From Anaerostipes amylophilus (GTDB lineage Bacteria > Bacillota > Clostridia > Lachnospirales > Lachnospiraceae), in contig NZ_JAOQJG010000005.1 of NCBI RefSeq assembly GCF_025567365.1, positions 186,001 to 250,000 on the forward strand: a stretch of DNA of 64,000 nucleotides, written 5' to 3'. The notes beneath the pieces are model-generated. The model worked only from the letters and a program-made list of their open reading frames with translations. It ran no database searches and was not told the DNA's origin. Numbering within the stretch: position 1 is the first letter of the stretch; every line of letters starts with the position of its first letter. The position numbers and the translations under genes are program-made. Shown here in pieces: positions 58,548 to 64,000 of the stretch.

Positions 58548-61043
58548 CTAATTCGCATATCCGTAATAAACACTTCCTGCCTGTTTAAATTCATTCTCAA
58601 GCTTCTTACGGTTTGTCTTTACAGATTTTCCTGTCAATGGATCATAGTATCTTAGGTCTGTTTGATTATAACTCATAACAACGATGAATGTTCCATCCTT
58701 TCTCTGTGCCATAAATGAACGACCCTTACTGATCACATAAACAATATCATCAATACTGCAATCAGAATAGTTTACTGCTCTATGCTTAAATACCTTATTT
58801 AACTTGTCATATGTGCTTCCTGACATCTTCTTAATCTTATTGTAGGAGATATCAATTCCATCTGCCTTTGCCATCATCAGAATACATGCAATATCTGTTT
58901 CGTCTTTATTCTCTGCTTTGATCATCGGAATATTAGAAGCTTTTCCATAATTCTGTGCAATACCTTTTTCCCATAAATACATCTGATTATAATTTACAAC
59001 AACTCCGCCACCTTGTTCGGCAACTTTAATAGCATCTTTCATATTGCTATAGATTCCTGAAAGCTTGCCACCTGTATATACATATGCATCGTTATATTTA
59101 TTATCATTCTCTGCAAATGTAATCTCTGTATCATTGTCTGCTTCTTCAACATTTGTGGACAGATAATCTGGTCTTGTCTGAATATATACATCCTCTGGGA
59201 ATCCAAGGTAAAGCTGATTTAATCTTGTCCCTGTATATCCATATTCCAAGACAACTTTATTTTCTTTCTTATCCTTGTAACGGATATAACTTTCATTCAC
59301 TTTCTTATATCCTTTTCCACTCTTTCGTGAATGTGTCAATGAGATTGTTGTACTATCTACGTTGGCATCCGTAATATAAGTTCCGTCTTCTCCATATGTC
59401 TTAACATTCTTCTTATTACTTCTGATAAATACCTTTGTTAAAGGATACAGATAAGAACCATCTTTTTGTCTTACGATTTCTGATTTTTCTCCAATTCCAT
59501 AGATAAAATCTTTGCCTATAAATCCTATTGGTCTTAAAACTTCATTCTTGCCACAAGAAATGTTATCTGTTTTTTGTGTTGCAAGATCTATGATCTTGAT
59601 TTTATTTTTGAACTGGTTTAATGCCAGCATTCCATTGTCAGAAATAACTGTCATATCATCTGTAATATTTTTTGCGAGAATCTTACTCTTTCCTGATTCA
59701 ACATCAACTTGATATACAGCACCATCCAGATAGAAATAGAAATCTCCATCATCACTTAAGAACGCACCTTTCTTGATATCATTCTTCATCATATCATACT
59801 GTATCTTTGTTGGAATGAATGCTAATTCTTCTATCCTCTGGTCTGAAGCACTAAACTGATATACCGCAATACCATTATTACCTTCATGCTTTCCACGATT
59901 CATATATCCGTATACCACAAACGAAATATCTCCATTAGATTTCATCTTCATGATCTGAACATCATGCTTCTGATAATTATTACGGCTGTCTCGATAATCT
60001 TCTCCTTCAAAAGAAAATACCTTGTACATATTAGACTTCTGATAATCATAATACCAAAGCTCGTCCTGTACAACAAAAGCGTCTTTCTTTCCGCCTTTTT
60101 TGCTGACAACCTGCTTCTGGTTGCTTCCGATTCCGAGTAAGATTCTATTATTACTTCTGTCAATCGTATCATATCTCATATAAGCTTCCATATTGCGCTC
60201 ATAATTTAACAAATACATTCTGTCCTTTGCATAACGAATCCTAAAATATTCTGTTGCTTGATAATACTGTTTTGTCCCGTCACTGTTCTCAGCTGAAAGA
60301 ATATATCTTAATTCAACAGATGTTACATTATCTGAAATTTCTTTTACTGTTGCCGGATAAATACTCTCTACCTGAGGTTTTAATGTTGCGTATGAAACTG
60401 CTTCCTGTGTTGATTTCAATGTTACGTTCGAAAGGTTATTGGATGTTGTACCTTCTGCTGTTTCCAAATACTGACTGATAAATTCAGTATTTCCTTCTGT
60501 CAATGCCGCATTGTGGAATTTCTCTGCAAAATTCAGACATTCCTTAAGATGGAAACTTGTTCCATAGATAATTCTTGTAAAGTAACGGATCGTTTTATTA
60601 TCCTGCTTTACAGATAACTCCATCAAATATGTCTTTCCATTTTCCAAGCGTTCTTTGATCTGTATATTGGCAGTACTTTTTTCTTTTCCCTTATGAAAAG
60701 CTGTATCACCATTTCCCAAAACAGTCTTATTATCTGTATCATAAAGCTTATATGATACAACACTGATATCTTCTGTTGCATCCTTTAGGATTACTTTTAC
60801 CTGATTTTCATATACCGGTGTGATACTATCACGGATCAGTGATGCATCTACATCTCCCTGATAACCATGTAATTCATTGATATCTTTTCCATCTACAGAT
60901 ATTGTTAATAAAGGGAATGTCGGCTGTTGTGTTTCTGTCACTCCCTGATTATTTCTTCCTACTAATGTATAATTCCATATAAATAATGAGATCAGAAAAA
61001 TGACCCCAAATATTGCAATCTGTATCACTTTATTTTGCTTCAT
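58548..61043 (-). CDS. Large membrane-anchored extracellular protein with C39-peptidase-like end
   Basis: The 831-residue product is taken from the ATG at 61043 (MKQNKVIQIAIFGVIFLISL), with AAGGAG six bases ahead; the longer frame to 61169 is less likely. It has one N-terminal membrane helix, then a long extracytoplasmic region of repeated beta strands (about 300-650, with propeller-like YFYLDGAVYQVDVESGK motifs). The last 150 residues resemble a C39-like/YvpB domain (DIACILMMAKADGI, then SYNQTDLRYYDPLTGK) but lack the usual catalytic His, so it may only bind peptides. I recognise this type in Lachnospiraceae without an assigned function. Confidence 0.6.
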   Translation of the reverse strand: MKQNKVIQIAIFGVIFLISLFIWNYTLVGRNNQGVTETQQPTFPLLTISVDGKDINELHGYQGDVDASLIRDSITPVYENQVKVILKDATEDISVVSYKLYDTDNKTVLGNGDTAFHKGKEKSTANIQIKERLENGKTYLMELSVKQDNKTIRYFTRIIYGTSFHLKECLNFAEKFHNAALTEGNTEFISQYLETAEGTTSNNLSNVTLKSTQEAVSYATLKPQVESIYPATVKEISDNVTSVELRYILSAENSDGTKQYYQATEYFRIRYAKDRMYLLNYERNMEAYMRYDTIDRSNNRILLGIGSNQKQVVSKKGGKKDAFVVQDELWYYDYQKSNMYKVFSFEGEDYRDSRNNYQKHDVQIMKMKSNGDISFVVYGYMNRGKHEGNNGIAVYQFSASDQRIEELAFIPTKIQYDMMKNDIKKGAFLSDDGDFYFYLDGAVYQVDVESGKSKILAKNITDDMTVISDNGMLALNQFKNKIKIIDLATQKTDNISCGKNEVLRPIGFIGKDFIYGIGEKSEIVRQKDGSYLYPLTKVFIRSNKKNVKTYGEDGTYITDANVDSTTISLTHSRKSGKGYKKVNESYIRYKDKKENKVVLEYGYTGTRLNQLYLGFPEDVYIQTRPDYLSTNVEEADNDTEITFAENDNKYNDAYVYTGGKLSGIYSNMKDAIKVAEQGGGVVVNYNQMYLWEKGIAQNYGKASNIPMIKAENKDETDIACILMMAKADGIDISYNKIKKMSGSTYDKLNKVFKHRAVNYSDCSIDDIVYVISKGRSFMAQRKDGTFIVVMSYNQTDLRYYDPLTGKSVKTNRKKLENEFKQAGSVYYGYAN

Positions 61044-61171
61044 TATATTCTCCTTTTTCATTCCGTGAAGCTTTCTATTGTTCATTTTATCTTTTTTTGT
61101 ACATTTATACAACCATTTTAAGAAATGTTTAAGATGTGCAAAGGACTTTTTATCCTGTAAATAAAACAATT

Positions 61172-61189
61172 GCCGGGATTTCTCCCGGC
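61172..61189 (-). terminator. Short GC-rich terminator after the 130-aa gene
   Basis: GCCGGGA and TCCCGGC form a perfect 7-bp stem with a four-base loop and a T-rich minus-strand tail. Confidence 0.7.
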
Positions 61190-61198
61190 CTTATTAAT

Positions 61199-61591
61199 CT
61201 ATGATCGAAACATATTTTTCTTTGTACGGTAGCGACAGCGTCTGTGATAGATCTCTCCTCCGATCAGAATTACGATCATCTGATGTAGCTTGCGTTCCTG
61301 CTTAGGACAGTCTTCTTTCTCCTGGTAATTCATCTTATCATAAATCTTATCTGCCATTGAAAGAAGCATTGTCCGATCCATATATTCGTCAAACATTCTG
61401 CTTCCATCATATTCCATCTGATCACAAGCATCCTCAATCTGATCTAGAATCTCTCTCGCCAGTGCAGAATACATCCGAATGATATATTGATAATCATCTT
61501 CCTGCCTCTGTTCCTGTGCTATCAGCTCTCTGCTTGTTCTTATTTCTGTATCAAATATTGGAAGATTCCCTAATCCTTCTCTATCCGCCAT
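61199..61591 (-). CDS. Hypothetical acidic helical protein (130 aa)
   Basis: The protein is soluble, charged and mostly helical, beginning MADREGLGNLPIFDTEIRTS and ending in a basic RRCRYRTKKN segment. It has no signal or membrane segment and matches no family that I know. It lies 63 bp after the alarmone synthetase gene, and may be co-transcribed with it. A terminator follows. Confidence 0.6.
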   Translation of the reverse strand: MADREGLGNLPIFDTEIRTSRELIAQEQRQEDDYQYIIRMYSALAREILDQIEDACDQMEYDGSRMFDEYMDRTMLLSMADKIYDKMNYQEKEDCPKQERKLHQMIVILIGGEIYHRRCRYRTKKNMFRS

Positions 61592-61654
61592 CTTTATGCT
61601 CCTTTTTCTCTATCAATCATATCTTATGATATTCTTGAGGAAAAAATGCATGTC

Positions 61655-62305
61655 TTATTCACCATTTTCTTTTCTGATACTTCTCACTTCTTCATTGATT
61701 GCTAACATCTTGCTGTCTAAGAATGCCACAAGATCTGCACATTCTTTTAATTCCTGCTTAATGTACTCTGGTGTATTACCTTCGTACTTATAATAAATCT
61801 TATGTTCCAGAGATGCCCAGAAATCCATCGCTACGGTTCTGATCTGAATCTCTACTTTCGTACGAACAACTTTATCAGACAAAAAGATCGGCACTCTTAC
61901 GATCAGATGATAACTTCTGTATCCATTGATCTTTGGATTCAGCATATAATCCTTTGTCTTCAATACTTCTATATCATCCTGTGATGCGATCATATCAACA
62001 ATTCTATAAATATCGGGTGTAAATGAACAGATAACTCTTACTCCTGCAATATCATCGATATATTTCTGAATATTCTCTACGGTAATCTCTTTTCCTTTTC
62101 TCATCAGCTTACGAGTGATGCTTTCATCTGTCTTAAGTCTTGATTCTATATGTTCAATTGGATTGTACTGATGTACTAAACGGAACTCATCATTTAATAT
62201 CTCTAACTTTGTTCTAATCTCTTTTAATGCAGAACGATATAATAATTTAATCTTTCGATATTCAAGCATTACATCTTGTACATCAGGTAATTCTAATTCT
62301 CTCAT
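61655..62305 (-). CDS. Small alarmone synthetase, RelA/SpoT-domain GTP pyrophosphokinase
   Basis: The 216-residue single-domain protein has the synthetase signatures DIAGVRVICSF near 85, KINGYRSYHLIVRVPI near 128 and TKVEIQIRTVAMDFWASLEHKIYYKYEG near 155. There is no HD hydrolase, TGS or ACT domain, so it belongs to the SAS (RelQ/YjbM) class that makes (p)ppGpp from GTP or GDP. It responds mostly to transcription rather than to ribosomes. Confidence 0.92.
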   Translation of the reverse strand: MRELELPDVQDVMLEYRKIKLLYRSALKEIRTKLEILNDEFRLVHQYNPIEHIESRLKTDESITRKLMRKGKEITVENIQKYIDDIAGVRVICSFTPDIYRIVDMIASQDDIEVLKTKDYMLNPKINGYRSYHLIVRVPIFLSDKVVRTKVEIQIRTVAMDFWASLEHKIYYKYEGNTPEYIKQELKECADLVAFLDSKMLAINEEVRSIRKENGE

Positions 62306-62460
62306 GTCTACTCACTCCTTACCTTGTTTGCTGTTTCTATTTTAACACTGTTTGGATTTGTATTCAATAGTGTACAATCTGCTGAAATTTCTTAGACTTC
62401 TCAATTATAAACTGAGGTTAAATGAAATGAAAAATGATAAGTTTAATTTCTATGATAATA

Positions 62461-62740
62461 AAAAAATCCGTGCGGCCTGCCTTGTGTCGCCTTCCACAGA
62501 CGTTACCTCTATAGTTAACTCAACCCAGGCACCCTCACGGCACATAGAAGGTTCCACTTAGTGCTGCTTTGTTCCCAACCTGACACGGTTCGTGGATTCC
62601 TATTGCGTGAGACCCAGATATCAACGCCACTTGTAGAGGGCAGCTCTACAGAAGACAACCCGAAACAAGACCATCACCTCTGCTATAGCGGATTGCAGAA
62701 AAAGGGTGCCGCTACCTCCCCGGCTAGCACGGAAGCTTTA
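62461..62740 (-). ncRNA. ffs: SRP RNA, large (Bacillus-type) form
   Basis: On the minus strand the 5' end reads CGTGCTAGCCGGGGAGGTAG and continues CTGCAATCCGCTATAGCAG, the signature Alu-domain start of bacterial large SRP RNA. The S domain lies near 62560 with GTCAGGTTGGGAACAAAGCA, the conserved loop region bound by Ffh, and the 3' end is a T-rich tail. It is about 280 nt. It guides the signal recognition particle to ribosomes. Confidence 0.92.
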
Positions 62741-62852
62741 TGACTTGATTATCTTTGGCATCTTAGATTTAAGATGCATATTTGATTATACTAAATAGTT
62801 ATCTCAAGGTCAATAGTTATTATCTTTTTTAATAAATTCTATTATTTTTCTG

Positions 62853-64000
62853 TTATGTTGTTGTGTATGCTTTAATCCTCATTGTAAGTCTTGCAGAATA
62901 CAGATCATACCATTTATTTCCCTTCAAGCAGACATAACTCTGTCCTTTCGCTGTTTTATTCACAAATCTGATCCAGCCAAAATTGTCACTGTGATCGCAT
63001 CCGATGAGTGCTGTTGAACCTATCTTAATAACTATAGAGAACTTTTCTCCTTTGACCAGTCTGACTTTCTGCTTCAGATCGATCGTATGTGTTCCCGCTT
63101 CTTTGATCGTTCCTGTCATAGCACGTTTTAACAGCTTCTTTCCTGATGTCGGTTTTCCTTTCTTCGGGTTTTTATATATTTGAATGCTGTATTTTACATT
63201 TGGATTCATTGTAACTACATTGACTGCTTTTAGCGTCTCTTTTTTCTTCTTTGTTCCTTTTTTCGCTGTGTATATATTAGCGATCTGCTGACCTTTCTTC
63301 AATCGGTATGCAGATGGATTTGCTGATCCATCATAAAAATAGTTGTATTTATATGTAGATGACTTTACAAACTGACCTGACAAGAATTCACACATAGATC
63401 TATCTTCATAAGATATATAGGTATATCCCTTGTCTTCTTCCTTGTTTCCCCAGCTGTTTTTTATGATCCATGCACCATTTCTCTTTGGTTTTGATGCCTC
63501 CCCAAACTTATCTCTACTGTAATTATCATTCCACCCAACAATTGTTACGATATGATTTGCTGCATCCTCTGATAATGTACAATTATAAGATTTATGTGAT
63601 CTATCGTAGAATTTTTCATCTTCCTCTGTCGTTTCTGGTGCATGATATGCTACAACAACTGATCCATATTTTTTTATGTAAGATTTTACTACATTGATTG
63701 ATGGATTATTTCCAAGGAAAAATCCATTTTTTAAAATCGCAGCATCTTTTTGCCCAAGCTTGCTTGATAATGTCCATTTATTGGTATTAAATGGAGCTGT
63801 ACTCTCGTTGGCCAGCCCATACCATCCTGTTAATGTGATCATCGCAAGCTGTGCATTTCCACCTGAATATTTCCAGTTTCCTGATACTTTTGTTGCATCT
63901 CCTTTTGTGTTATTCAGCGCATCATTTGTTCGATTATACATAAAATATCCTAAATGTTTTTCTGAATAATCAACATTCTTTTTTACTTTCTTTTGTTTAA
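62853..64000 (-). CDS. Papain-like (C1A) cysteine protease, N-terminus outside window
   Basis: The frame remains open to the window edge, so the signal peptide, oxyanion Gln and catalytic Cys are lost. What is visible is the second half of a C1A domain with catalytic His in ANHIVTIVGWND and Asn in IIKNSWGN, then a lectin-like beta region of about 150 residues to the end. SEKHLGYFMYNRTNDALNN precedes the internal ATG at 63941, so the true start is upstream. Similar clostridial secreted proteases have this domain order. The cellular target is unknown. Confidence 0.85.
   Translation of the reverse strand, partial: KQKKVKKNVDYSEKHLGYFMYNRTNDALNNTKGDATKVSGNWKYSGGNAQLAMITLTGWYGLANESTAPFNTNKWTLSSKLGQKDAAILKNGFFLGNNPSINVVKSYIKKYGSVVVAYHAPETTEEDEKFYDRSHKSYNCTLSEDAANHIVTIVGWNDNYSRDKFGEASKPKRNGAWIIKNSWGNKEEDKGYTYISYEDRSMCEFLSGQFVKSSTYKYNYFYDGSANPSAYRLKKGQQIANIYTAKKGTKKKKETLKAVNVVTMNPNVKYSIQIYKNPKKGKPTSGKKLLKRAMTGTIKEAGTHTIDLKQKVRLVKGEKFSIVIKIGSTALIGCDHSDNFGWIRFVNKTAKGQSYVCLKGNKWYDLYSARLTMRIKAYTTT

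Noticed and set aside
62561..62743. 60-residue plus-strand ORF
   Set aside because: It lies inside the SRP RNA gene on the opposite strand and has no ribosome site.
1..64000. CRISPR array
   Set aside because: No regularly spaced direct repeats with unique spacers were seen on either strand.

Overview
The window looks like a chromosomal segment of a low-GC Firmicute of the family Lachnospiraceae (an Anaerostipes-like gut Clostridium is my best guess, by inference). Grounds: AT-rich intergenic DNA, strong AAGGAGG ribosome sites, a Bacillus-type large SRP RNA, a CIRCE-controlled heat-shock operon, an A/V-type ATPase operon, 2-hydroxyacyl-CoA dehydratase genes, and a gdpP-rplI-dnaB block with DnaD and DnaC/DnaI primosome genes. 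No species can be proved from the sequence alone.

Region 1 (1-7670) is accessory. A 6.8 kb integrative element lies between two perfect 20-bp copies (776-795, 7597-7616) of the 3' end of a tRNA-Gly(GCC) gene. It carries a tyrosine integrase, an FtsK/TcpA-like DNA translocase and a Rep protein with the domain plan of CRESS-DNA virus Reps (HUH nickase plus superfamily 3 helicase). Just upstream of rep is a hairpin that displays TAGTATTAC, the nonanucleotide of circovirus-type rolling-circle origins. The cargo is a secreted Lys/Ala-rich cationic protein with a small membrane protein behind it, which resembles a bacteriocin/immunity pair. The tRNA's native terminator now sits on the far side of the element, and the element supplies a replacement.

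Region 2 (7670-24200) holds metabolism, stress and transport genes: a FucO-type alcohol dehydrogenase with a TetR regulator, an hsp20-dnaJ-like operon under CIRCE, a dicarboxylate/amino-acid symporter, a degenerate-GGDEF/EAL protein, a DUF1294 protein, a 2-hydroxyacyl-CoA dehydratase-like pair whose second gene is a dehydratase-activase fusion, a MATE exporter, a MerR regulator, a CmpB-like membrane protein, a CLC-F-like channel and a sortase domain lacking its anchor. Remnants of UPF0145 and homocysteine methyltransferase genes lie between them.

Region 3 (24200-32750) is a complete nine-gene A/V-type ATPase operon on the minus strand, in the order H/G-C-I-K-F-E-A-B-D. Region 4 (32750-44150) has a homopolymer-C promoter, a decayed AAA/PD-(D/E)XK gene, a four-gene signalling operon (GGDEF-REC, hybrid kinase, solute-binding lipoprotein, hybrid kinase), a polar amino-acid ABC transporter and mutY.

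Region 5 (44150-64000) is core chromosome: comF, dnaB, rplI, gdpP, rpsR-ssb-rpsF, a DUF951 gene and spoVG on the minus strand; murC, dnaD, dnaC/dnaI and prs on the plus strand; then a class A PBP, a large envelope protein with a C39-like end, a small alarmone synthetase, the SRP RNA and a partial papain-like protease on the minus strand. Two repeated modules of DnaA boxes precede the dnaD promoter, which suggests that DnaA influences helicase-loader expression or is titrated there.
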